Virus record (IMG/VR): IMGVR_UViG_3300002835_000015
Location: 94,799 to 158,798 of that record
Length of the DNA stretch: 64,000 nt
DNA from: a virus
Reading direction: 5' to 3' (one strand)
Part shown: in pieces, positions 35,094 through 42,516 of the stretch
Layout of the letters: every line of letters starts with the position of its first letter
How positions within the stretch are numbered: position 1 is the stretch's first letter
The notes under the pieces: generated by a model
Databases searched by the model: none
What the model saw: only the letters and a program-made list of their open reading frames with translations
What the model was told of the DNA's origin: nothing
Position numbers and translations under genes: made by a program

Positions 35094-35290
35094 TCTTCAT
35101 TCTCTCTATACAAAGGATAGTCTTGTTCATTCTTTAGTAGTTTTTCGGCCAATCCCAATATCTCCCGCTCACTCCAACCACTAAAATATCCCCTCATATA
35201 AATTTGGGTCAATTCATTACGAGGAGTATTCTCATAATATTTCTGCACAGATTCTATCCAAGTTTTGGTGGCTTGTTGTAGACGATTCAT
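35090..35290 (-). CDS. Small unknown protein
   Basis: 66 residues (RLQQATKTWIESVQKYYENTPR). Overlaps 34890 and the 32-residue gene at 35287. Confidence 0.6.
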   Translation of the reverse strand: MNRLQQATKTWIESVQKYYENTPRNELTQIYMRGYFSGWSEREILGLAEKLLKNEQDYPLYRENEE

Positions 35291-35385
35291 TTGTTATACT
35301 CAACTATCCTATCTATAAATTTTAGACATTGCATAAATGCAATAAAATAAAGAAGATAATATTCCCAACGAGGTATAGTTATCAT
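35287..35385 (-). CDS. Tiny membrane-type peptide, 32 residues
   Basis: MITIPRWEYYLLYFIAFM then a charged tail. ATGA overlaps at the end; its start overlaps the stop of 35385. Confidence 0.42.
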   Translation of the reverse strand: MITIPRWEYYLLYFIAFMQCLKFIDRIVEYNK

Positions 35386-35507
35386 TAGTTATTCTCCAAA
35401 TATTCACAAATCATACTACTCAAACCTATTGGCACAATTACTACAAAAAACAAAAATCCCAAAATCAATAGTGAGTATACTATAATATCCTCTTTAGTTA
35501 GTTTCAT
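35385..35507 (-). CDS. Tiny membrane protein, 40 residues
   Basis: MKLTKEDIIVYSLLILGFLFFVVIV... one transmembrane helix. ATGA overlap with 35504. Confidence 0.52.
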   Translation of the reverse strand: MKLTKEDIIVYSLLILGFLFFVVIVPIGLSSMICEYLENN

Positions 35508-35719
35508 TTCTTTTCCTCAAAGACTTTCATAAAATTTTCTTTCTGTTCTTTAGTGGGTCTTAAAATCACAGGGTTGTCTTTAGGATTCGCCCACAATGGA
35601 ATAATATGTCCATCAGAACAGTTATTTCGATGAGCAACTGCTTGATGATATGATACAAAAACAGAATAAGAATCTGGTTGCATAACGGCCCATGCCATAG
35701 GCTCTCGTTCAATCATCAT
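35504..35719 (-). CDS. Small unknown protein
   Basis: Start at MMIEREPMAW with GGGAAAAG upstream. 71 residues; PMAWAVMQPDSYSVFVSYHQAVAHRNN resembles small phage proteins that handle request-type inserts, but no function can be assigned. Overlaps 35709. Confidence 0.62.
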   Translation of the reverse strand: MMIEREPMAWAVMQPDSYSVFVSYHQAVAHRNNCSDGHIIPLWANPKDNPVILRPTKEQKENFMKVFEEKK

Positions 35720-35879
35720 TTCTTTTCCCTGCAAAAAAAGTTTCGTTCCATACAAATCCTAACAAAAATCCAACAGATAGCATATTAATCAAAGGATCGC
35801 TCCAAACTAAAAGAGAACATATAAAAATAGCAGTGCTAAAATAGACTATTACTACTTTATGTATTATAGTCCAATCCAT
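35709..35879 (-). CDS. Small membrane protein, 56 residues
   Basis: MDWTIIHKVVIVYFSTAIFICSL... two hydrophobic segments. Ends in the start region of 35504. Confidence 0.52.
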   Translation of the reverse strand: MDWTIIHKVVIVYFSTAIFICSLLVWSDPLINMLSVGFLLGFVWNETFFAGKRNDD

Positions 35880-35881
35880 AA

Positions 35882-36076
35882 TTACTTATTCTCCAAATCA
35901 GTTGGTCGATAACAACCGCCATATACTAGCATTGTTTTATCAGCACATTGTTCCCATAACACTTCTCGTTCTTTTAGTCTACGAATCTCTGCAATTAATT
36001 GTCCAACAACTTCATCACCAGGAGGAGGAAGCAAATGTCTACAAATATCCATGCGACCTATTTCATCTTGTTCCAT
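35882..36076 (-). CDS. Small unknown protein
   Basis: 64 residues with a helical centre (VVGQLIAEIRRLKEREVLWEQC) resembling the C-terminus of small phage helper proteins. Followed 3 bp later by the next gene. Confidence 0.58.
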   Translation of the reverse strand: MEQDEIGRMDICRHLLPPPGDEVVGQLIAEIRRLKEREVLWEQCADKTMLVYGGCYRPTDLENK

Positions 36077-36079
36077 TAG

Positions 36080-36223
36080 TTATTCTCCAATAGTTTCTTC
36101 TAACAGACTAATAGCCGTTTCTAAAAACAAATCATAATCGGCCAATCCCATAGTCTCATCATCAATAGTATTATCCCAACTAACAATAAAGTTCTTGATT
36201 CTATCCTTGAGTTCGTTAGTCAT
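36080..36223 (-). CDS. Small helical protein, possible paralogue of 34890
   Basis: 47 residues from MTNELKDRIKNF, GGAG upstream. See 34890 for the shared pattern. Confidence 0.6.
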   Translation of the reverse strand: MTNELKDRIKNFIVSWDNTIDDETMGLADYDLFLETAISLLEETIGE

Positions 36224-36239
36224 TATTTTTCTCCAAATT

Positions 36240-36416
36240 TTACTTTTTAAACTTAATAGTAATCTTGTCAATATTCTCTCTTAGTTTCAATAGATCGTCC
36301 ATAGTCAAGAACTTGATCCTTTTAATAGTTTGGAACTTCACATGATCTTTTGTTCGTTCAAAATCTATTTGATAAGTTTTCCCCTCATCAAGAGTATAAA
36401 TGGTAGGTTCGATCAT
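36240..36416 (-). CDS. Small basic protein, 58 residues
   Basis: MIEPTIYTLDEGKTYQ... ending in a Lys-rich strand. First gene after the promoter at 36450. Confidence 0.6.
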   Translation of the reverse strand: MIEPTIYTLDEGKTYQIDFERTKDHVKFQTIKRIKFLTMDDLLKLRENIDKITIKFKK

Positions 36417-36449
36417 TTTGTGGGTTTCATAGGATTTTACTCTGATGGT

Positions 36450-36477
36450 AGTTTACCATAACATCGTCACTTGTCAA
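36450..36477 (-). promoter_or_regulatory. Sigma-70-type promoter for the 36416-to-34890 gene chain
   Basis: -35 TTGACA, 16-bp spacer with GACGATG, -10 TAAACT preceded by TGG. Confidence 0.75.
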
Positions 36478-36544
36478 TAGCAATCTTGAGCGTTTTTTAG
36501 GGTAAAAGTTGAGTTTTGGTGTAAAAATATTGAGTGAGGAATTT

Positions 36545-37066
36545 ATGAAAAAAACTTGTTATAAATGTAAAATAGAAAAAGATAGATTAACAGACTTTTA
36601 TTTAAATGCTTCTGCTTGCAAGAAATGTTCTATCGAAAGAGGTAAAGAATACTATCAAAAAAATAAAGATAAGTTTAAGGAATATAAACATAATAATATT
36701 GAGAAATTTAGAGAATACCAAAGAAACTATTGGAATGAAAGAAGAAGAAAAGATCCAACATTAAGATTAATTCATAATCATAGAACAAGAGTTAGACAAG
36801 CATTAAATGGTATTTATAAATCTGAAAGTTCATTAGTATTATTAGGATGCAAAACAGAAGAACTTAAAAAGCATATTGAGTCATTGTTTATGGAAGGAAT
36901 GAACTGGTTAAATTATGGAGAATGGGAAATTGACCATATTCGCCCATGTTCCTCTTTTGACTTATCTGATCCAAAACAACAAGAAGAATGTTTTCACTAT
37001 ACTAATTTACAGCCTTTATGGAAGCATGATAATCGGCTAAAAAGTGATAAAACAGATTCTATTTGA
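36545..37066 (+). CDS. Plus-strand HNH endonuclease with N-terminal zinc finger
   Basis: 173 residues from MKKTCYKCK (GAGGAA upstream). CYKC (5-8) and CKKC (25-28) form a zinc finger; then a basic Tyr-rich helix; then the HNH core EIDHIRPCSSFDL...NLQPLWKHDN. Inserted against the direction of its neighbours; convergent with 37075. Confidence 0.87.
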   Translation: MKKTCYKCKIEKDRLTDFYLNASACKKCSIERGKEYYQKNKDKFKEYKHNNIEKFREYQRNYWNERRRKDPTLRLIHNHRTRVRQALNGIYKSESSLVLLGCKTEELKKHIESLFMEGMNWLNYGEWEIDHIRPCSSFDLSDPKQQEECFHYTNLQPLWKHDNRLKSDKTDSI

Positions 37067-37074
37067 TTAGCGGT

Positions 37075-37248
37075 TCATTTCCCACAATTAACCTTTTCAT
37101 TTGGTTGAGTTTGGGCTTCTAACCCATTAATATGCCTAATCAATATATGAATATTAATACTGTCATTCGGTCTATTAAGCAAAGAGTCCTTCAAAATTTG
37201 CTCCAATAGAACACTTTCTTTCTGTGAAATTAGGATACTCTTATACAT
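37075..37248 (-). CDS. Small unknown protein
   Basis: 57 residues from MYKSILISQ. Earlier in-frame starts would fall inside the promoter at 37308, so the internal ATG (GAAGG upstream) is preferred. Unknown. Confidence 0.6.
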   Translation of the reverse strand: MYKSILISQKESVLLEQILKDSLLNRPNDSINIHILIRHINGLEAQTQPNEKVNCGK

Positions 37249-37307
37249 TCCAAAACCTTCATTTTCCCCGTTAAATATTAAGAAAAATACCAATACCACA
37301 ATGAACC

Positions 37308-37336
37308 AGTATACCAGAGAAAGCACTGGTTGTCAA
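37308..37336 (-). promoter_or_regulatory. Sigma-70-type promoter for 37075
   Basis: -35 TTGACA, 17-bp spacer, -10 TATACT preceded by TGG. Confidence 0.82.
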
Positions 37337-37445
37337 TAGGGTATATCGGCCATTTCCATAACCGGCCTTTAACCATTTTCCATCACGGCCATAAGCAATA
37401 AGTAAAAATTGTTCACATTTAATAGTAAACAAGATCTATTAGCTT

Positions 37446-37622
37446 TTATTCAGCCACTTTTGCCGTATTATAGGATGGACTTGATGTATATTCAGGGGTA
37501 TTTGGGGCTTGTGAAAATGATTTATAAATAAAATAATGAGCAGAAGCCATAGAAACTATAGTGACAAATGCAATTATGAATAAACTTTTGATAAAAGGAA
37601 CATGAAATTGATTCTTTTTCAT
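37446..37622 (-). CDS. Small membrane-anchored protein
   Basis: 58 residues from MKKNQFHV (AAGGG upstream): one transmembrane helix (about 12-30), then a Ser/Pro-rich tail. ATGA overlap with 37619. Confidence 0.6.
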   Translation of the reverse strand: MKKNQFHVPFIKSLFIIAFVTIVSMASAHYFIYKSFSQAPNTPEYTSSPSYNTAKVAE

Positions 37623-37759
37623 TTTTCGCCCTTTGAGATAAGAATGGTGAAAATAGTACAAAATATGTAAAGGACTCCCATGAAAATCCAGACTGTTAAT
37701 TCCTGACTACTCACAAGGATACCCGTATGTTTGTTGCAGATAGTTAATTGATAGGCCAT
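37619..37759 (-). CDS. Small membrane protein, 46 residues
   Basis: MAYQLTICNKHTGILV... with a C-terminal hydrophobic helix. An internal start (20 residues) is possible. Coupled to 37446. Confidence 0.42.
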   Translation of the reverse strand: MAYQLTICNKHTGILVSSQELTVWIFMGVLYIFCTIFTILISKGEK

Positions 37760-37829
37760 ATAATATTAATGAACAATATAAAATGATCAAACCATAATCC
37801 TGTAATATTCCTAATTCATTATCGGCCAT
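37707..37829 (-). CDS. Small membrane protein, 40 residues
   Basis: MADNELGILQDYGLIILYCS... one hydrophobic helix. Overlaps 37619 in another frame and 37819. Confidence 0.42.
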   Translation of the reverse strand: MADNELGILQDYGLIILYCSLILYGLSINYLQQTYGYPCE

Positions 37830-37983
37830 AATATTTCATTATCCTGTATAGGGCGTATATGGAAAGTATTAGTAGTAGTGATGATAGTATCATTGCTGTG
37901 TTCTTATCTTTTATTAAGACGGGCAATAATGGTTTTCTAACTATGATATTACTCAATAGATTCATAGAGCCCAATGTATCCAT
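37819..37983 (-). CDS. Small membrane protein, 54 residues
   Basis: MDTLGSMNLLSNIIVRK...ILSSLLLILSIYALY; one transmembrane helix near the C-terminus. Overlaps both neighbours. Confidence 0.5.
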   Translation of the reverse strand: MDTLGSMNLLSNIIVRKPLLPVLIKDKNTAMILSSLLLILSIYALYRIMKYYGR

Positions 37984-38102
37984 AAATTCTTGAGTCGTGT
38001 TAACAATGATGGAAATCGGAATTCTTGATTATTTATACTATGAATATTCTCAACCACTTTTACTTTTCTTTTTTTACCAATTCTTGTTGGTATTTTAGTC
38101 AT
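37962..38102 (-). CDS. Small basic protein, 46 residues
   Basis: MTKIPTRIGKKRKVKVVEN... strongly basic N-terminus. GGGGAA upstream. Overlaps 37819. Confidence 0.5.
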   Translation of the reverse strand: MTKIPTRIGKKRKVKVVENIHSINNQEFRFPSLLTRLKNLWIHWAL

Positions 38103-38120
38103 AAAATTTCCCCGTTTTGA

Positions 38121-38165
38121 CTGACTGTTCCCATAAATCCCAAATCCAGAAGTTTAGGTGAGACT
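38121..38165 (-). repeat. Family B 3'-end element, copy 1
   Basis: Minus strand: a stop-like ACCTAA, then TTCTGGATTTGG, ending ACAGTCAGTC. About 70% similar by eye to copy 2. Confidence 0.55.
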
Positions 38166-38230
38166 ATATGGAATATGATACAGATTATAATAAAATCAAT
38201 TGAATAAAAAACAAGCTGACTACATAATCT

Positions 38231-38278
38231 CGCTGACTATTTCCATAATTTCCAAATCCGGAATATTAGGTGAGACTA
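38231..38278 (-). repeat. Family B 3'-end element, copy 2
   Basis: Begins with AGTCTCACCTAA, which includes the stop codon of the gene at 38266, then CCGGATTTGG and ATAGTCAGCG. Confidence 0.62.
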
Positions 38279-38463
38279 TCGGGATGGTATTCTATCTTGG
38301 GAATATGATTATCACCACCATCAACCGTTTGTATAATATCTATAACCAAAATTGATTGTGGTAGATTCCCACCATCTTGTTGAAACTTAGTGACTAGTTT
38401 CTGAATCTGCTGACAAATATATTCACATTCAATATTCTTATTAAGAGCAATTGCAAACTTCAT
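38266..38463 (-). CDS. Small unknown protein, paralogue of 29251
   Basis: 65 residues (IECEYICQQIQKL...DGGNLPQSILVIDII...HIPKIEYHP). Its stop codon is the start of family B copy 2 and its ATG overlaps the end of copy 3. Confidence 0.65.
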   Translation of the reverse strand: MKFAIALNKNIECEYICQQIQKLVTKFQQDGGNLPQSILVIDIIQTVDGGDNHIPKIEYHPDSLT

Positions 38464-38470
38464 AATCTAT

Positions 38471-38518
38471 CGCTGACTGTTTCTATAATTTTCAAATCGA
38501 GAAGTTTAGGTGTGACTA
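38471..38518 (-). repeat. Family B 3'-end element, copy 3
   Basis: ACACCTAAACTTCTCGATTTG ... ACAGTCAGCG just upstream of the start of 38266. Confidence 0.55.
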
Positions 38519-38553
38519 AGGGGTATAGAAAAAGTTCTGACTATAATAATCCC

Positions 38554-38597
38554 ACTGACTGTTATCATAAAAATCGACCCGAAAAGATAGCCTGAGA
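38554..38597 (-). repeat. Family B 3'-end element, diverged copy 4
   Basis: Diverged copy with GTCTCAGGCTA and ACAGTCAGTG ends conserved. 38519-38630 holds nothing else that I can support. Confidence 0.4.
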
Positions 38598-38629
38598 CAA
38601 ATCAGACTATCATAATTGACTTATAAAAA

Positions 38630-38702
38630 AGCAACAAGCGGGATTCGAACCCGCGACAGCCAGATTGGAAATCTAGTACTCTACCAACTGAGTTATTGTT
38701 GC
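38630..38702 (-). tRNA. tRNA-Gly, anticodon TCC
   Basis: Acceptor GCAACAA/TTGTTGC, D arm ACTCAGTTGGTAGAGT, anticodon loop TTTCCAA, T arm with GGTTCGAATCC. Discriminator T as usual for Gly. No CCA encoded. Confidence 0.95.
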
Positions 38703-38710
38703 ATCTAAGG

Positions 38711-38746
38711 AAAAACCCCGAATACATTGTTAAGAGGTATCCGGGG
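38711..38746 (-). terminator. Intrinsic terminator after 38774
   Basis: 10-bp stem CCCCGGATAC/GTATTCGGGG with one G-T pair, then TTTTT on the minus strand. Confidence 0.9.
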
Positions 38747-38773
38747 CATTTTCCCTAAATTTTGTTAGTTAAT

Positions 38774-39103
38774 TCACTGACAGCAACTTACAGTTGTGGA
38801 ACGATTAACAAGACGGCGCCTTAGTGGTTGATACTTTACAACTTCCTTTGTTGAAGTTGAACCACAGTTACAGACTGGGGCACAGTTACAAACATCAACA
38901 GATGCTACTGTTTCAGTACAACTCTTTGGGGCAGCAACTACTGCTACCGCACGAACAGGAGCAAGAACAATGTTCTTACTAATAGTTACAACCTTACGAA
39001 CTGGCTGAAGTGGGGCACGGCAAACACCGTTAGCACAATCACCAGCATAAGATGAACTAACAAAACCGAAAACTAGCATAAGTGCAATAATAGCATTCTT
39101 CAT
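38774..39103 (-). CDS. Secreted Cys-rich protein
   Basis: 109 residues: signal peptide ending SSYA, then CANGVC, PVRKVVTISKNIVLAPVR, and a CNCAPVCNCG cluster; C-terminal SCCQ. Same plan as 33602. Probably exported with disulfide bonds. This composition recalls small secreted planctomycete proteins. Confidence 0.72.
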   Translation of the reverse strand: MKNAIIALMLVFGFVSSSYAGDCANGVCRAPLQPVRKVVTISKNIVLAPVRAVAVVAAPKSCTETVASVDVCNCAPVCNCGSTSTKEVVKYQPLRRRLVNRSTTVSCCQ

Positions 39104-39164
39104 AAAATCTCCTTAGTTAAAGTTACAATCCATAATAAAAGAAAGGGTCAAGTTAGCAACCTGA

Positions 39165-39404
39165 CTACTTCTTGTCTTCTTCCTCCTGAAGAAGTTCTTT
39201 TGATATCTCGTTATAGAGAATATCAGAGTTCTGTTGTTTTATATAAGAGTATGGGTCCAAGTTAATATCTTTAGTGGTATATTGATAAGAATCTTGTAAC
39301 AGAATAGTTTCAGTATGTTGCCAAGCTTTCTCATGAAGAGAAGGAACACCTGTTACAGTTTTATCAAATGATAGTGTTATAGTTAGTACTAATGGCAATA
39401 TCAT
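39165..39404 (-). CDS. Small secreted or membrane-anchored protein
   Basis: 79 residues with a hydrophobic N-terminus (MILPLVLTITLSF) and an acidic C-terminus (LLQEEEDKK). Unknown. Confidence 0.58.
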   Translation of the reverse strand: MILPLVLTITLSFDKTVTGVPSLHEKAWQHTETILLQDSYQYTTKDINLDPYSYIKQQNSDILYNEISKELLQEEEDKK

Positions 39405-39413
39405 ATACTAATA

Positions 39414-39479
39414 TCAGTTATTATAAAACCCGCTAGCAAAACCAAAGCACATACCAACGATCAGACATAGTTCAATCAT
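39414..39479 (-). CDS. Tiny membrane-type peptide, 21 residues
   Basis: MIELCLIVGMCFGFASGFYNN with GGAG ~7 nt upstream, just after the promoter at 39513. Ends next to the start of 39165. Confidence 0.35.
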   Translation of the reverse strand: MIELCLIVGMCFGFASGFYNN

Positions 39480-39512
39480 ACATGTCTCCAAAATGGTTAC
39501 GATCACACCACC

Positions 39513-39540
39513 ATTGTAACACAAGTGACACTCGACGCAA
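39513..39540 (-). promoter_or_regulatory. TTGCGT/TACAAT promoter
   Basis: -35 TTGCGT, 16-bp spacer, -10 TACAAT followed by GGTGGTGTGAT; near-identical downstream box at 40459. The -35 overlaps half a family A element. Confidence 0.65.
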
Positions 39541-39564
39541 GTGCTTGTCTCTTAACGACTTACG
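39535..39564 (+). repeat. Half-size family A dyad
   Basis: CGCAAGTGCTTGTC then AACGACTTACG: one word-plus-reverse-word dyad, overlapping the -35 box of the promoter at 39513. Confidence 0.45.
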
Positions 39565-39596
39565 ATACTTGGTACTATTACTTAAAAATTTGATCC

Positions 39597-39625
39597 TTGA
39601 CAAGACCCCTGAAATGTATTATATT
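39597..39625 (+). promoter_or_regulatory. Plus-strand sigma-70-type promoter
   Basis: -35 TTGACA, 17-bp spacer, -10 TATATT; drives the plus-strand gene at 39696 with a ~65-nt leader. Confidence 0.78.
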
Positions 39626-39695
39626 TATGCAGCTGGGTAGATATATTATATACTCTATCACCCATCCCTATAGTTAATAATCAGGAGAATTTAGT

Positions 39696-39860
39696 ATGGA
39701 TGATCTTATATTTTCAACAGTTGGAAAATTATATATTGAATTAATAAGAGTTCAAAAAATAGCAGAAGTACAACAAGCCAGAATAGCAGAATTAGAGGGA
39801 ATAATTAGTAATCAAAGTTCTACACAAAAACAATCAGCAAAAGACGGCGGAAAACCATAG
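39696..39860 (+). CDS. Lone plus-strand small coiled-coil protein
   Basis: 54 residues (MDDLIFSTVGKLYIELIRVQ...), helical to about residue 35, then a Ser/Gln/Lys-rich tail. AGGAG 8 nt before ATG and its own promoter. Convergent with 39871. Unknown. Confidence 0.72.
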   Translation: MDDLIFSTVGKLYIELIRVQKIAEVQQARIAELEGIISNQSSTQKQSAKDGGKP

Positions 39861-39870
39861 TTAGAATGTG

Positions 39871-40068
39871 CTAAATGTTTTTAAGATCCAAGTTCCATTT
39901 TTTCTTAGCAAATCTTTTCAATGGATGAATCGCCCGTTCACCAACATGTAAAGAATAAAATGGTTGACTATGATCAAAAGGATAAATCTTAGCAATACTA
40001 CCATTACCATATTCAATTACAAAACCTTTTTTCTCCAAAGCTTTCATAATCTGATTAATATTTTTCAC
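39871..40068 (-). CDS. Small basic protein, weak HicA/YcfA resemblance
   Basis: 65 residues: INQIMKALEKKGFVIEYGNGSIAKIYP, then HVGERAIHPLKRFAKK. The helix then GF.....GS.. strand layout recalls HicA-type dsRNA-binding folds, but the catalytic His is not placed as usual. Overlaps 40065. Confidence 0.55.
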   Translation of the reverse strand: MKNINQIMKALEKKGFVIEYGNGSIAKIYPFDHSQPFYSLHVGERAIHPLKRFAKKKWNLDLKNI

Positions 40069-40151
40069 AACCTTGTGCCTCCGTAATTATACAGAAGAAA
40101 TCCAGAAGCTATAAAAGACACATAGAACAAAATCATTAGTATAGTAATCAT
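40065..40151 (-). CDS. Tiny membrane peptide, 28 residues
   Basis: MITILMILFYVSFIASGFLLYN... single hydrophobic helix. Its ATGA overlaps the stop of 40148. Confidence 0.48.
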   Translation of the reverse strand: MITILMILFYVSFIASGFLLYNYGGTRL

Positions 40152-40339
40152 TCTAACTCCGTAATACTCTCTATATTTTCTGGCCCAAAATCCCCAAAGA
40201 ACTCAGGATCAATATAAAGTTGATCACTTAAATATTTAGCAATCTTCTCTTTGTCATAAGATTTACTATCGGTGCTATGATCATATAAACAATATTCATC
40301 ATCAACACCCAGTTCAATCACAACCTTAATAAGCTTCAT
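40148..40339 (-). CDS. Small acidic protein
   Basis: 63 residues from MKLIKVVIEL (GGGAG upstream), acidic C-terminus. Follows the promoter at 40459. Confidence 0.6.
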   Translation of the reverse strand: MKLIKVVIELGVDDEYCLYDHSTDSKSYDKEKIAKYLSDQLYIDPEFFGDFGPENIESITELE

Positions 40340-40458
40340 ATAAGGACTCCCATAACAACCCAGACTACTCTTGACTACTCCATATAGCAAAATATTTTTA
40401 GGGAATAAATAATCGTTATATAATATTCCACCAGTTTATTATCCTGCATCACACTACC

Positions 40459-40487
40459 ATTGTACCATACGTTACTATTTGACGCAA
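40459..40487 (-). promoter_or_regulatory. TTGCGT/TACAAT promoter for 40148
   Basis: -35 TTGCGT, 17-bp spacer, -10 TACAAT followed by GGTAGTGTGAT, matching the site at 39513. Confidence 0.68.
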
Positions 40488-40514
40488 GTTGTTGTGTTTC
40501 ATAGGGTTACGACA
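40483..40514 (+). repeat. Half-size family A dyad
   Basis: CGCAAGTTGTTGTG...CATAGGGTTACGA: one dyad of the family A word, overlapping the -35 box. Confidence 0.45.
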
Positions 40515-40542
40515 AGTCTACCATATTACTATTTCGGAATAT

Positions 40543-40587
40543 TGGCTGACTATCAGCAACGACAGCAAATCTGGTGGATTACATAGG
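40543..40587 (-). repeat. Family B 3'-end element, copy 5
   Basis: TAATCCACCAGATTTGC ... ATAGTCAGCC. Overlaps the end of a possible 31-residue gene; the next promoter follows downstream. Confidence 0.5.
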
Positions 40588-40648
40588 ACAAAAGAATAGG
40601 AATAAGATATATTGTAATAAGACTCACACTAAAAATATCAAATATCAT
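40553..40648 (-). CDS. Possible tiny membrane peptide, 31 residues
   Basis: MIFDIFSVSLITIYLIPILL... then ICCRC. AGGA before ATG. Hydrophobic nature supports it; no other evidence. Confidence 0.32.
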   Translation of the reverse strand: MIFDIFSVSLITIYLIPILLSYVIHQICCRC

Positions 40649-40738
40649 TCTTGTCCTAACTCCTTACAGGATCAGCACTTACATCCATTGTATCGTCATT
40701 CCATCCATTCGTCTATAGGGCCGGTTTGAGATACTTTC

Positions 40739-40828
40739 GCTAAGTCTAGTAGCCACAAGAGTTTACGACAAAGTTTCGCGGCCCCGTTTTTCGCAAAGTC
40801 TTGTCCCATAAGGGTTTACGTCGAGTGG
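40739..40828 (-). repeat. Family A element, copy 1
   Basis: Two dyads of the word CATAAGACTTTACG around TCGCGGCCCCG. Here it lies beyond a conventional terminator of 40903. Confidence 0.8.
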
Positions 40829-40837
40829 TCTAAATAT

Positions 40838-40877
40838 CAAAAGAAGAACCGCCGCAGGATTGCTCCCACGGCGGTTC
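40838..40877 (-). terminator. Probable intrinsic terminator after 40903
   Basis: 9-bp stem GAACCGCCG/CGGCGGTTC, then TTCTTTTG on the minus strand. Confidence 0.78.
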
Positions 40878-40902
40878 CCCTCAGATCACCCTGCCACGAA
40901 GA

Positions 40903-41850
40903 TCAAACGGCGTTCGCAAACTCCATCGCCTTTTCCAAGGCCTTGATATTGTCGTTAGCATTAGCACCGAACCAGAGAGAGTCGAGGCGATTATCCTCAG
41001 TTCGACCCTTATTATAGTTCAGATATTCATTGTAACCATTATAAGCAGCCCACCAAGTACCACGCACATTCGTGGCCGATTGCTTCGGGCCTTCAACGAG
41101 GGCCAGAATCTCGTCCATGATATTACGGGTACGAGTCTTAATATCATCATCAACAGTACCTTCGATACCAAGCATCGTCTTTACATAGCGACGAATATCG
41201 CCCTGATTAAAGTTCTTCGACGCAAGAAATCGGAACTGCTCCGCAGTAGCCTCAAACTGTGAGTTGATATTATCCATGATATCACGAACCTGTTCCAGAT
41301 TATTCTTGCTGGAACGAGTATGGCGAATCCTAATAAGTTGGCTACTCTTATTATTATGGGCCATAGCCAGAGTATTCACGCATACGACACGAATAGGCGT
41401 ATAGCCAACACGAATCGCGGTCGTACCATCGTGCGAGTTACTAAGTAGAATAAACTTACTAACATCATCACCCGGAACAATCTCGCTGCTATCACGGTTG
41501 AGTTGTGCGAGAACCCAAACCTTTTGACCACTGTGAAGCGAACCAGCGGTATGGATGCCACACTCGCCAGCATCAATAAATGGCTGGAACCAATCAAAAG
41601 AATCCTTATTCTGGAGCGGCGTATAACGCGGCCCCACAACACCAAGGATACTACCGTCAGTCTTACGGTATGTAGCACGATGCGAAACCGGAACACCGTC
41701 AACGGTTTGCAGATCCTTAAGTCCAACTTCCCAATCCAGACCAGCAGCGACAATAGCATCTTCGACGCCAATATCAGCATCGACCTTATTGCCAAGACCG
41801 TGCCAAGGGGTAGCACCAACAAACATCATCTGTTCAACAGCAGCAGGCAT
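40903..41850 (-). CDS. DUF932-family phage/plasmid protein
   Basis: 315 residues. TPWHGLG near the start, LDWEV, VVGPRYTPLQN, SHDGTTAIRVGYTPIRVVCVNTLA and IRHTRSSKNNLEQ are hallmark segments of the DUF932 (TIGR03299-like) family, common in phages and plasmids and of unproven function. More GC-rich than the left half of the window; marks the start of the early-type region. Own strong promoter. Confidence 0.88.
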   Translation of the reverse strand: MPAAVEQMMFVGATPWHGLGNKVDADIGVEDAIVAAGLDWEVGLKDLQTVDGVPVSHRATYRKTDGSILGVVGPRYTPLQNKDSFDWFQPFIDAGECGIHTAGSLHSGQKVWVLAQLNRDSSEIVPGDDVSKFILLSNSHDGTTAIRVGYTPIRVVCVNTLAMAHNNKSSQLIRIRHTRSSKNNLEQVRDIMDNINSQFEATAEQFRFLASKNFNQGDIRRYVKTMLGIEGTVDDDIKTRTRNIMDEILALVEGPKQSATNVRGTWWAAYNGYNEYLNYNKGRTEDNRLDSLWFGANANDNIKALEKAMEFANAV

Positions 41851-41892
41851 ATCTAACTCCTTCGTGTAGGTTTCTCGTTCTCTGATGCACTG

Positions 41893-41920
41893 ATTATACA
41901 GTATGTTATCGGCGTGTCAA
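41893..41920 (-). promoter_or_regulatory. Sigma-70-type promoter for 40903
   Basis: -35 TTGACA, 16-bp spacer with GCCGATAA, consensus -10 TATAAT. Confidence 0.92.
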
Positions 41921-41948
41921 GGGCCAAACTTGCGAAAAAATCTATTCG

Positions 41949-42030
41949 TCGTAAGTCGTTTTGCAGCAAGAGTTTACGTCGCGGCCGGGCCAGCAGGCTC
42001 ATCGTAAAGTCTTATGGGCTATAGATTTAG
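41949..42030 (-). repeat. Family A element, copy 2
   Basis: The TAG stop of 42019 lies inside its second dyad; core GCGGCCGGGCC. Confidence 0.85.
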
Positions 42031-42513
42031 GAGAGGCAGTCCCAAGTCACGCTCACAAAGTTTAGAACCTTCATGGTCATCAGGATATCCACACTCTTCG
42101 GGCAGATAGCAATATACACCCAATGCTCTCGCTCTTGGATATTCTTCTTTAATAGTATCCGTAATATGCTTTATCGTTTTTCCAGAGCAAATAAGATCAT
42201 CAATAACCACATACCTAAAAGGAGCAACCCCCTCAGTTGTAAAATCGCTATATCTTCTTTCATCTTTTCTTACCACCAAAATGTTTTTGTTAAGAATCTC
42301 AGCAATCTGTGGAACAACCATCAGACCACTTACTCCGCAACAAGCGATACTGTCAAAGTCTTTACTAATCTTTCGCAGATCACAAACAGCCTTAATAATA
42401 ATCTTATTTCTAATCTTATGATTCAATACATGGCAAGTGTGGCTAGCACCTTGAATGATTCCGCCATCGGTATTACGAACTTCTTCGATTTGCATTTCGT
42501 TTAACGATTTCAT
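42019..42513 (-). CDS. Phosphoribosyltransferase
   Basis: 164 residues. PRPP loop VVIDDLICSGKTIKHI with the acidic pair, and an N-terminal FDSIACCGVSGLMVVPQIAEIL characteristic of type I PRTases (orotate/hypoxanthine types). Base specificity cannot be told. Likely salvages bases to nucleotides. Its promoter is not obvious; a tRNA-like sequence lies just upstream. Confidence 0.82.
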   Translation of the reverse strand: MKSLNEMQIEEVRNTDGGIIQGASHTCHVLNHKIRNKIIIKAVCDLRKISKDFDSIACCGVSGLMVVPQIAEILNKNILVVRKDERRYSDFTTEGVAPFRYVVIDDLICSGKTIKHITDTIKEEYPRARALGVYCYLPEECGYPDDHEGSKLCERDLGLPLLNL

Positions 42514-42516
42514 AAA

